Positions 51,601 through 61,200 of a stretch of 64,000 bases of DNA are shown here, one piece after another. A program made the translations under genes and the position numbers. The notes under the pieces are model-generated. The model had not been told where the DNA came from and did no database searches. It saw nothing but the letters and a program-made list of their open reading frames with translations. Origin of the DNA: Nemopilema nomurai (lineage: Eukaryota > Cnidaria > Scyphozoa > Rhizostomeae > Rhizostomatidae); NCBI GenBank assembly GCA_003864495.1, contig ML133457.1:62001-126000 (forward strand), read 5' to 3'. Position 1 is the stretch's first letter. The number at the start of each line of letters is the position of its first letter.

Positions 51601-54173
51601 ACCAGAAGCTGATATAAACACAGTTTTGCCTAGGCCCGCCGAAAACAAACAAATTCACATTTTTGTAGATTCAGAAGGCATTTTGGATGGAACTACAGCA
51701 CGATTGGTTGCAGTGATTGGCTTTCTAACCAAAAAACAACCGATATCACAGTTATAACAACTTCACGTATGCCTAGGTGTCTTTTTCTAAAACCATCAGT
51801 ACACATTCTTATGAGGTATTCTCGTTTTATTTCAGTGGAAGATAGCCATCATGTTTTAGCCTCGCTTGCGTGAAATACTGTAGCTGCGTGAAATGTATGC
51901 AGCTAGCTTTCCTTACAAGTTGTAAACCGTCTACAGGACAGCCCGTCTCCTAGTTTATAAACAAACAGGACCACTAATTATTTCTTGCAGTTTCGTGATC
52001 CAGATGCGACAGCTATTATAAGTAAACCCTTGCACACATTAAACTTAGTCAAGATTACTATTCAAATCTCATCAAAATTTCATAACTCTATACAATACAG
52101 TATGGCCAAAAGGCGAAAATTACTCGCAAATCTCCTTAATGTGATTTATATCGCTCAGCCAAAATGCGCAAGGTAAGAGCTAGGGGGTCTAGCTTGAAAT
52201 GTAACAGGGGGGCTATAATTAACAGCTTTGCAGTGAAAAGTTAATGGCGGAAAGAAGATTTATTTACAGATACACACAGCTTTCTCGGCCTACAACTATG
52301 CATGAAAAATGCAGTTTTTAAAAGAAGTCTTGCAGCTTCGAATTTGATCTAATGACGAGCGTGAAACAACTGAAACAAAAATGTTTTATGCTTGTAACTT
52401 GTTTCGCCTTCGTGATTGGATGTTTTTTGACCAATCATGTACGCTTTTCGCCTGGTAGTCACGTGGGTTCCGACCCGCAACTGACTTTTAAGTAGATAAA
52501 ATTACTTTTTCAGTATCTAGGCATTTAGCGAATAGAACTGTCCTCGGTTTTCGAGTCTAGTAAGAGAAATTTCGATCACGCGGTTAATAAGGAGAGGAGA
52601 AAACCTTAAACCATAACAAAATGCGTGAAACGAGATCGGAGAAAACTTCCAAGCAATTCTTGGCTTGCGAGGTACTCATAAGAATTTTTTACTGAAATGC
52701 CCAATGTACAGTGCACTTATACAAATGATGATAGTTTGTAGTGGTAACAAACACTCAAAAACAGAAACAGGGGCTAAAGCAATTCCATTATCAAAAAGGC
52801 TTTTGATAGATTCTAAGTGAAAGGCTTAATCCTCAATCTTAAATTGGCACGACAGGGTGGGTGGTATTGGAAAAAATAAATTGAGAATGATCTTCAGACA
52901 TGATTCTTCACAATATAACAGCATTAAGTTAAAAGTTGAAATGCAATTATTTCAAAGCATTCCACTACAGTGAGACTCAGAGACAGAGCCTATAATAGAT
53001 AAGAATATTAAGTGGAGATGGAGACAATGCTTAGATGGTTCTTTTACAGTTTCAAAGAAGAAGGACAAGCAGCTGAAAAACATAACTTTTTGCATTTTAA
53101 AGAAATTTGACAAAGAGTTCAAAAAATAGCCAAATGCTGATCTAAAAATAAAAGCTGTAAGAAGACCACATGATTGGCTGTTTAATGACCAATCAGCATC
53201 CACTTTTACAGTTCCATTGCAGACTTGATTGTTTCAAGTCCACTTTTATTTTATTGCTTTCGAATAGCAAAAATTACAACAGTAATTCTATTTCAGATGG
53301 TTCAGAAGTGAAAGAATGGCTGAAATGATTAGTCTTCAATGTTTTGACTAATTGTCTGACATGCAGAGGTCACTGCAGATGGTATTTATCAAAAACTTCT
53401 GAGGGTTTTCCACCTGGGTAAAAGTTCAGTATTGACTTTTTCTGATAACTTATCTCTAAGATCATAGAAGCAATGCTTATTTGTGGGGAAGAGTTATAAA
53501 GGGTAGAAGCAGAGTAGAAACTTTCTGAGAGAATGGGAGAGAGAAATTATAGCAGGAAATTTAATTAACTACTTTATCATGCCTATATTCATGCATAATA
53601 TATATATATATAGCAAAGGATAGAAACTTAGCCGCTTTTATTTTGGCCACTTCTTTTAATAAAATCATTAAAATTCTGAAAGTATATTCTCTGACTCACC
53701 TTAGCTTTTTTGTTGGCAGATGGGGTGCACTGATCATCTTGTTCTGAGGAGAGATAGCCTTTTTATTCAAAAGTGTTAAAAGAAGATCATCATAGCTTGA
53801 ATACAAGTTTTAGCTTGAAAGACAATTAGCTATACTTCAGTGTATATTAAATTCCTGGCCACACACAAAGCATGGATTGGGATATTGAAAGTTAATGGAT
53901 GGAATTTTATTCTTGTAAAAGTTGAAAAAAATAAAGGCAGGTTTGCCTCTAACCCAATTATCTTTGCTATATAATGTATAATAGACCCATTGTCAAACAG
54001 ACACTCTGTTTGTCTTAGACATAACACCTCAAGTTTATAAAAAGCATACTTAACATAGTTTTTAAATACTTTAAGAGTAGTTACACTGAAATGAATGTAA
54101 TTCAGAAGAAATAACATGACAACATACCAACATCAAAGCTTCCTTCAGCTTGACTCTCTGACATGGCCTCCAT
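27659..54173 (-). CDS. OSBPL8: ORP5/8-type oxysterol-binding protein-related protein (PH + ORD + TM anchor)
   Basis: 23 coding exons chain in phase to about 797 residues: 54173-54128 (exon begins 54190), 53758-53700, 45000-44899, 44222-44142, 43272-43150, 41627-41543, 40908-40842, 40223-40183, 39815-39778, 39397-39331, 38877-38801, 38573-38508, 37723-37611, 36281-36200, 33080-32885, 32799-32701, 32405-32308, 31612-31523, 30955-30911, 30291-30139, 29714-29565, 28851-28624 and 27944-27659. Domains in order: a basic KKTYKKEKRR segment; a PH domain (IRGTLKSWAKFWCVVKPG to HCWMDAIEVAQ); an acidic linker; the sterol/phospholipid transfer domain (VRPGMDLSKVTLPTFILEPR, then the signature EQVSHHPP); a RPWD segment; a coiled coil; and a final hydrophobic anchor (ALTDWFAIISLLVLHILAL). 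This is the ORP5/8 layout, which exchanges PI4P and phosphatidylserine at ER-plasma membrane contacts. Exon 29714-29565 needs two extra bases to stay in frame. The two N-terminal exons fit by phase but are weakly conserved. I cannot separate ORP5 from ORP8. Confidence 0.93.
28389..28461. repeat. 24-bp tandem repeat, three copies
   Basis: AAAATTTAGCTGACTTGGCTT repeated head to tail, plus a truncated fourth unit, in the last ORP intron. Confidence 0.9.
29398..29436. repeat. short tandem repeat of AAGGGTCA type
   Basis: Five successive 7- to 8-bp units (GGTCAAGG, GACAAGG, GTCAAGG and so on) in an ORP intron. Confidence 0.8.
30318..30662. repeat. AT-rich satellite of TAACATAATA type
   Basis: About 345 bp of degenerate 5- and 10-bp units (ATAAC, ATAAT) beginning about 27 bp upstream, in gene sense, of the acceptor of ORP exon 30291-30139. 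The long tyrosine/leucine-rich frame across it on the minus strand is an artefact. Confidence 0.9.
33207..33316. repeat. 16-bp tandem repeat, seven copies, each with an AGGTCA-like half-site
   Basis: The unit is close to AGGTCATGAGTGCCAA. Variants include AGGCCA, AGATCA and AGGTCACATG. It lies in the same ORP intron as the GPCR gene. Confidence 0.85.
34377..35379 (+). CDS. class A (rhodopsin-like) GPCR, intronless, frame broken at the end of TM3
   Basis: A single-exon receptor of about 333 residues lies on the plus strand inside the minus-strand ORP intron 33081-36199. Seven hydrophobic segments can be placed. TM1 has ICSNTIVLVGL (Asn 1.50) and TM2 has VVDLSIG (Asp 2.50). TM3 begins CKAKMALRFLAICIG and ends IERLIALKYP, an ERL in place of DRY. 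TM4 and TM5 are joined by a short loop without Cys. TM6 has FSLWVP instead of CWxP. TM7 has NVLTYSYYN instead of NPxxY. The N-terminus carries N-glycosylation sites, and the tail has CRRLF and KCASS for possible palmitoylation. The frame changes at 34727-34729 (AAA): the first half is read up to DFAVVIT, and the second resumes one base later at GIERLIAL. This looks like an indel in one gene, not two genes. The ligand is unknown. Such intronless divergent receptors are common in anthozoans. Confidence 0.78.
37009..37539. mobile_element. MITE with TTAAGCCCAATCTC ends, long copy
   Basis: The left end is TTAAGCCCAATCTCC and the right end is GAGATTGGGCTTTA. The left 140 bp align with the shorter copy at 48.3 kb (shared GAAGCGGAAAAATTTCC and a GTCCTACTT/ATCCTACTT segment). 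About 370 bp of unrelated sequence then precede the right end. The element ends about 70 bp from ORP exon 37723-37611. There is no transposase. Confidence 0.6.
39403..39712. repeat. ~155-bp imperfect tandem duplication
   Basis: The segment AATAAACATAAAATAAAGC through GTGTTAGTAACTATCG is repeated once, with about 15% differences and small indels, in the ORP intron just upstream of exon 39397-39331. Confidence 0.75.
41269..41466 (+). CDS. short unassigned open frame in an ORP intron
   Basis: 65-codon frame with protein-like composition (EKILSLQYKEFYERTQQRHW in its first half) and an ATG in an AAAATG context. It has no splice sites or recognised family. It may be a fragment of a retrocopy. It is antisense to the ORP gene, between exons 41627-41543 and 40908-40842. 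Confidence 0.2.
   Translation: MNNEYRDEKILSLQYKEFYERTQQRHWHQIQASDTLASKQRKDGLVVDKNVDKEQIEKLFTSVLK
45304..45643 (+). pseudogene. 3' end of a non-LTR retrotransposon ORF (RT C-terminus), decayed
   Basis: The frame from about 45304 reads through MFVYRPGITLISKSL and HKTRARNSKCEIRLPGIKK to a stop, then in the same register SFHFMSAKLYNELP, and one base on IDIRKTESFGQYKGLLK. The order (conserved NxxTR-like run, LP, F...AKLWNxLP, xxIRxxxSFxxFKxxLK) is the signature of the C-terminus after the reverse transcriptase in CR1/L2/Rex-type LINEs. It has stops and a frameshift. Nothing of the RT catalytic core remains in the window. Confidence 0.6.
45632..46228 (+). repeat. ~101-bp tandem array made from a LINE 3' terminus, about six units
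   Basis: Units begin near 45632, 45735, 45834, 45935, 46039 and 46139 with (T)CCAAATTGATATTAGG. Each contains the codons for SFGQYKGLL and the stop, plus about 30 bp of 3' untranslated sequence (TTTAAATGATATTAGAAC). Early and middle units are nearly identical; the last is more diverged. The array directly continues the LINE fragment. Confidence 0.85.
48328..48486. mobile_element. MITE with GGCGGAAAATG ends, short copy
   Basis: TCCACTAGGCGGAAAATG at the left mirrors AATTTTCCGCCTAGTGGAG at the right. The inside has a hairpin (GCGAAAAGTAG...CTACTTTTCGC). The right end finishes GAGATTGGGCTTTAA, as in the longer copy at 37.0-37.5 kb; the matching outer bases on the left are missing. It lies in the 8.7-kb second ORP intron. 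Confidence 0.7.
49145..49183. promoter_or_regulatory. cluster of four AGGTCA half-sites
   Basis: Within 39 bp the plus strand carries AGGTCAAAGTC, AGGTCAAGGTCAC and AAGGTCAC. TCAAGGTCA matches the known extended half-site bound by ERR/FTZ-F1-type nuclear receptors as monomers. The location is an ORP intron. Function is inference. Confidence 0.3.
50027..50110 (+). promoter_or_regulatory. possible TATA-type core promoter
   Basis: TATATATAAG at 50027-50036 is followed by TCAGTACT about 10 bp later and TCGACGGGCATTCG further on. The spacing to an initiator is shorter than usual. A 70-codon frame follows near 50.28 kb without recognised similarity. This could be an old LTR promoter. Confidence 0.2.
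52621..52671 (+). CDS. exon-like open segment with start codon and donor
   Basis: An ATG after ACCATAACAAA opens MRETRSEKTSKQFLACE and meets gtactc at 52672. About 190 bp upstream are a CCAAT (ACCAATC at 52431) and an E-box (CACGTGGG near 52463). It resembles a first exon on the plus strand antisense to the ORP intron. No partner exon was found. Confidence 0.2.
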
Positions 54174-54190
54174 TTTGGTAGTTGTAGCCA

Positions 54191-57100
54191 CTGTGGAAGA
54201 AGTTAATTGGCATTATAAGATCACTTTTGCAGGTGGTTGTTTCTTAGATGCTTTCAGACTAAAACTAGGAGTAGCAACTCTGGAGCTATTATACATATGA
54301 ATGCTGCTGTGCAAAATTTAATAGTATACAACTTGCATTGCACTTGACTCTGGTTTTACAACACACAAGACGGCACATACAATCCACTTACTTGAATTTG
54401 ACTTCTATTTAGATCTTTATTTACCAAAAATCTGAGTATAAGGTACCCATTAACATAAGCCGCAGCACCCTAAGTTTGAGTAGACAAAATTCAGAAAAAA
54501 ATGTTTTGTCCAAAACTTTACCATTGAAGATACTTTTTAATACCCATGAAATTCAGTTTGATAAAAAACCCTAGGTTCTTAGAGTGACAACCTGAAATCA
54601 ATGATTAGCTTTGAAAAGCTCTGCAATTCTGCTCTTACCACAGCACTAGCGTCTAAACAATAGGGCATTTTGGTAGACTCGCATTTCTCTTTTAAGCGAT
54701 TGTACTTTGACCTTAAAAAAATCTAACGATTATGGTCACCTACTTGTCTTTCATTCTATTCTGTTTATGGGACAAGATGGAACACTCACAGTTGTTTTAT
54801 CCTGCAGGCATATACTTAAGTTGCATTAAATCATTGGTACCTTGGACTAGCAGTGGATAACTAAAGTTCAAAGATTTTCTACCAGTTGGAGAGGACAGCT
54901 GTGATCTACTGCAAATAGACTTGCCTGCCAACTTAAAGAATCTGGACTTATACCTAACCAAAATACTGGATTATAAATCTAAGCAATTTTCTGTCAGTTG
55001 CCATAGGGAGCTTTATATATCGCCCTATAGATTACCATCTATCCTGCCTCTTGCCTGCGGTATTTAGAATGAGCTGATTCCAAGTTGCTACTTAAAGTTT
55101 TTTACTTCATGTGGTCATAAGATAGTTCAATGCAATCACTTATCCTAAAACAAACCTTTTCCTATATACCACAGGTTTGTAAATCTCTGTTTTTTCAGAA
55201 TCAGGCAAATTATGAAAGAAAGCAAATCATAATCCTTACTATTTTTACTTATCAGAAATATACTGGCACCTTGACATTACTTAAGTCAAAATACTTCTTC
55301 TCCAGTAGTCTAGAAGCAGCATTATCAGGTAGCTAGATAACATGAAATTGACAAAACAATAGCTGGCAGAAGTATCATAGTTCATGTGAGGTCAAATAAG
55401 CCATCAAGACATTTCAAGAAAAAATTTATTGGTAGATTATTTTAACTGGCCCTTGACTGTATGAGCCATACTGTAGTGTAGTACTTCAAAATCTAAATTT
55501 ACAGGTTGTGTTCACAAGACTAACTTGTAGCAATGAATGTAGCAATGAGTTAACATGATCTACTAAAATGGCTGCTTGTTTTCCAGACTGGTCACACTTA
55601 ACTCTCAAATATTGTTTACAGTGAATTCTGTCTAGGTGATTTCACATCTTGACATTGATAGAGCTACCCAATAAAAAGACAGATTCTTTCACTGATAAAG
55701 CAAACTTGATTTAGTCTATTTATAATTTCGAAACTTGACTGCATTTATTCTGATAACTAGATTAATGAATAATTACATGTGCCTCTATCAAGGATGACCA
55801 CAAGTTAATAAATCTGCCTTTATACAGATTGCAAACATTTGAAAGCTTATTGGCTTACAAGTCATCATATCAATAAAGAACATCCCAGCTTTTTTAAATT
55901 CTCTAAGAAAATGCATACTAGGATAGCCTTCGATTTTTAAGCTATTTAGAACCGTGAAGATTGCTTTATCTGTTTTGAATAGCAAATTCTAGGCCCAAAT
56001 TTACAGAATCAGCATTATATATAATTGAATTACAAAAATTACAACATGATTTACGTAAAGCTATATTATATTATCCTTGCATTCCTTCTTAAAATAGATG
56101 TAAAAGGTTATTTAAGGATCCTTAGCGGCGTTACCTAAGAGACCTATCTATAAATACAATTTTCTTCCAAAAATTGGTGTAAACTGAAGTTCACAGAGTC
56201 TGTCTTTAAATAGCCTACGCATGTTGACTGCAGGAGCTAAAAACATCTTCCAGTGTATAATTCAATCCCTTTACAGTACATTTCTAACTTCTGAAGCATT
56301 TTGGTTAATTGTCGAGATAGGAAACGTGGCAAACAGTCGGTAAATCCAAGAATCCTTTCTCGGTGTCCGGCGTGATAAAAGCAGCTGGTGTAACAGTATG
56401 TGTTCTTAGCAACTGCACCTACCTCGACGCAAATAGCCCTGCTTCGAATTTCGACAATTTTGATTCTGGAAATACTTAAATGTTCAAACAAATGATTCAT
56501 TCTGTTCTTTTGGCCTTATCGTATGCAGAATCGCTGAAAGCGGTGTTCAAGAATGTTGTTGTTTTCATATTTCTTCGGAAACAATATGGGCCTAGCCGGG
56601 TCTTTGTCGAAGAAACAATCGCACTTCATTTCGACACGGATCCGGATAGCAGAAAAGATCTAGATCATTCAATTGGTAAATGAATAAACAAACATTACAA
56701 AATAAAGACAAATCAAGAATCAAGCAACTCACAGCAGCTAATTCAATTGTACAGCATTTCTCCTAACTTCCCATTTTTGTCGCTTGATGCCTCCTCTGAC
56801 CCCTGCATTGAAACCACAAAGACCCTTGATATAATACGGACCAGAATTTGTTTTGAGAAGAAATCACCCGAAGCGAGTTTCTTGCGGTCCGAATTTTAGA
56901 CAAGGTGACAGGTTTTAGGGACCTTGTTTGCAGAAGAAGTTCGGACAATGGCCTTCTTGCAATCATGTTTCCGACGAAATTTTATTCAAACCCAAGAATA
57001 GACGCATGAAAAAGCGCTAATCTGTATGTTTACTTACATATCATTCAAAGGCAGTCAATGACCTTCGCAATACCAAAACAGAGACTCCATTCCATACAAA

Positions 57101-58235
57101 CTACCGCCACAATTGTTCAAGACAGCGATTTTCATTTCTCTCTCAATTATAAATAGTGATTTACAAAATCTTGGATACTCAGATGCTTTAGGGAAAACGC
57201 TTACATTAAGAATAATACTCGGCATTCCACGAACCCAAACCTGCAGACGAGTTAAATTGATTGAATCAACTTTTTATCAATCTTCAACAGACATTTACAT
57301 TGCACAAAGAGCAGAAGACACTGGGAAGAGTAAAAGCTTCACAAACAAATTTGTTGATGAATTACGTAGATATTTGTATACAATTCAAGTATAAAATCTT
57401 ATCTAATGTTATCTGGTTGACAAATCTAGCTGGTTATCTTTGAATTTAAAGGAAAAGCTTGCATCTTTATAGTCGTTCTTGAAAGCCTCATCCCCCATTA
57501 GCAAGCTTCCATGCTTTTAAAGTATAATTCAAAACGGAGAATCCTGACAGAAACTTCGATTTCCGTGAACACAAACGCAACTTATTACCAAGAAAATCTT
57601 ACATAATTCTAGAAAACGAGGCATCAAATCAACTATCAAATCAATAAACACAACACAATATCTTAGAGGATGTAAAAATTAGTTATTGCTATTTGTGCAA
57701 GATCAGAAACAGTTATTCATTAATTTAGTCGCTTCATCTCTCATACCCCCATACTATTTTCTTGTGATTAAGCTCCTAAATAGAAGGGTTTAAATTATTG
57801 TTGATGGGTGACATAATTGCTCTCCTTATGAACTCTATATATTGCAAACCATAATTCCTTCTTACTTTAATCTCTTTGACAAACGATGATTCATAAGAAG
57901 GGAATCTGGTAGAAAACTCTGCATTGCTCCTTATGAAAATTTTTGGCTCCTTATAATAACCGAATTATCGATAATTCGAATTATTAAAGATTTGAGAACT
58001 GTATTCAGGATTACATGATCTAAAAGTGAAAAAAATAATCACAAACATAAGTCTAAAAATTCTGAAAGTAGAAAGAATTTATCACGAAGAATGAAGTTGC
58101 AGGATAATAAATTTTCACAGTATGTACCAAAAGGGTTTTGGCATTTGATGCGTGGCGTGCAAGAGCTTTAACTATAATCATATTTAGAATTGATAAAATC
58201 ACATATCGCCCTCCCCCTGAGTCAATATTAAGTCT
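54191..58235. other. spacer between GALK2 and ORP
   Basis: Holds the ORP 5' flank, including any 5' untranslated exon, and the GALK2 3' flank. The only exon-like item I see is at 56423-56500 on the minus strand. Simple AT-rich sequence otherwise. Confidence 0.45.
56423..56500 (-). other. candidate upstream exon of the ORP gene
   Basis: An ATG-led segment (MNHLFEHLSISRIKIVEIRS) ends at a fair donor (gtcgag|gtaggt). Splicing it to the acceptor at 54190 would put it out of frame with the downstream MEAMSESQ start, so it would be 5' untranslated or unrelated. Confidence 0.2.
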
Positions 58236-61200
58236 CTAGTTGCCTCCTTTGGATATTGCAGCCCCAGAGCCTGGCTCCGTGGCAAAGAGGCTCTCGGCTA
58301 GCCTTGCTTCGCGATAGGGCCGCCCAATGTAGTAATTCTTCTTCACGTTTTCCAAAAAGCTTTCCACCTTATCAGTTGGCACCAACGAAACGGTACAGCC
58401 ACCCCATCCTGCTCCAGTTAGACGAGATCCCAAGGCACCGGAGTCTCTGCAAGGTACAGAACGTGGCGTATCAATTGAAAATTGACTGTACTCACGTGAC
58501 GCAAGCAAGGTACAGAACGTGGCGTATCAATTGAAAATTGACTGTACTCGCGTGACGCAAGCAATGTATTGGATTCATCAAATGGAACTCCACGGGCAAG
58601 GACGTAAGAGCATATTTAAAAAGGGGGAGGCGGAATGGTTTAACATATCTTCAAAGTGGATTTGGGTGGGGTTAAAATATCTTTGAAGTTGAGTGGTGGA
58701 GAAGGCAGGCATATCTTTGGAGCGGGAATGGTGGAGGCGAACATGTCTTTCAATGTACTAAAAGGATAGCATGCAACTTACGCGCATGGTAATAGCTAGA
58801 ACGTAAAGTAATAGGTCGTTATTACTTCCTTTACCCGATCTTTGAGATAAATCTTTAGCAAGCACGAATGTCAGAATTTCGTGACAAGGCACAATAATAG
58901 CCTTTACATAGGCGAATCCGTTGATTGAGAATGGTGATAATCTAGTGTACTGGTTGAATATCAATAAATATCGATTAAATGAATCCTAATGAAGCGACGG
59001 ATAATCATTGGCGTCCAATTTATTCATCTCAATATTGCCACCAAATGTTTGCATACCGCAAAAAGGCTGGGAAGAAATTAATCTAAACAGTAGAAGCTAA
59101 TTTTAATTAAAACTGATTAGCATTGACGGCTAACGACAATGGAATTGAAGAAATTCGGTCATCGCAACATCTTTCAATTTACCTACTAATAAACATGGAC
59201 ACACGCAAAAGAATATACAATTAATAAAGACATCAAGCTTTAATGAAAGGATTATGTTTCAGCCTTAAGGATAATTCTGCACTGTTTAATCTTTATCCTT
59301 GCAGCGTGACTTCCGTTAATTGAGGCGCCTGCTGGATTGCAAATTAAATGTTGACGTTTTGGAGGCCAGTTGGATGCCGCTAAGAAGGAGCTTTTTCACT
59401 AGTGTATTTCACAAGGCGATGCGGCAAGGAACATGTCAAAGAAAAATCCAAGCGGATCGATTTGAGTCTGATGCAATTGTTTCGCGCCGAGTTTTATCTT
59501 ATAAGGGATTATGTTACCTTAGAAATGAATTACAAACAGCATTTTAAAATTCACTTACTTTCTCTAGGAAAAAGTATGTGAAAGCATGAAAAATATGTAT
59601 TGATAAAGGGAAAGTCGCTTGAAATATGGGTTTTAAAAGGCGTTAGTTTGGATTACGCTATAATGAAAAGACCAAGTTTGAGGAGGGTGAGCAATGGAAA
59701 GATGTGGAATTAGTGAGAAAAGTGCGTAAAATTTGCAAAAAGAAGTATAAAGGAAAATATGAAAGTGTACAAATATTTAAAAGGGTAGAAGGTATATAAA
59801 GGGAAAAAAATAGGTAAGTATTAAACAGGAAAAAATTGAATAGAATAAAGAGAAGTCGAACCATTAAAATAAGATTTTTGAGCTGATGAATATAGGATTT
59901 TGAGACGATGAATATAGGATTTTTGAGATAATAGAATTCAAGAGCAATTGAATGTTCTCGCAACTTCCCATAGCGCTAATAAAATGTTAACGAACCCATA
60001 CCGAGGCTGCGGTCACAACTCCCGTCTTGGCCTTATTGAGACAATAATGCAGTTTGACATATAGTGATAAAAGCTTAGGCCCATACCTGCACAATTGAGC
60101 AAGCTCGTCTAATTCTGTGCAGCTGCATTCGTAAAGATTGGAGCAACTTCTATGACTTTCGTTCATTAGGGTCCCAAGTAACTAAAAAGATTTGAATATG
60201 TAAGAGGATGGCAATGCCATAGATAAATAGAGCAAAATTACAACAAATTGATCTTGTCAGACGGGTTAATATGTTCGTAAACACGATTTATTAAGTGAGA
60301 ACAGGATAGTGGGATAGGAATTATCTAATGCATTGTGGGATCTTTGGGTCAAGTGAGAACAGGATGGTGGGATAGAAATTATCTAATGCATTGTGGGATC
60401 TTTGGGTCAGTGTTTGTTTTGTTGTAAAAGAAAAGTGCGAATATCTAGGGTCAATTCCTAATGAAATAACAGAGGAGGGAGGAACATGTGGCTACTAAAT
60501 TTAAAAGTAAGATTGCATGAAACGGGATATTAGAAAAAGACAAAAGATTACACGAAATGGGATACTTGAAGAAAAGAAAGCTAAGAAATCTGGGAATACC
60601 CTGGGCAATAAATTGTTCATGGTGGATCAACTTCCAGTACTGAAAATGCTTAGGCCTTGATGACAGCGAGAAGGGAGCCATTTCGGCACCCTTTACAATA
60701 TATAATTTGGGGATTTTTCATTAACATTGGGGAAATACCTTTAAATTGGGGAAGACCCATTCATATATTGCAAAAAGGTTCATGATATTTTAGAACAAGA
60801 TATCTAACTTACTGGCCTATCTTCTTTGGGAATCAAAATCGCAACTGTAACATCCACTACGTCTTTTCTAATCAAAACGAGGCCGCAACCCTATAAGTCC
60901 CAAACGAGGCTGCAATTTTAGTCTTTCTAGACTGCTTCGAAGACGACAAATCGGTACAAACCTCTAGGGAATCGGATTTGTTGTCGTCACAAACTTGCTT
61001 GAATCTAAGCACTCTGTTAGCTTCAGAGTAAACATGAAGGGCACGGTCATGAAGCTTGAAGGATTCCGCTGATACTGGACGAGGGCTTAGGCACTCAGAA
61101 ACAAATTCTTCTTCCTGAAGTATAAATTTCTAGAATTATTCACCATAAAGAAAGTAAATACAAAAAAAACAACATAAAACAACAATACGCGGCTTGAAAG

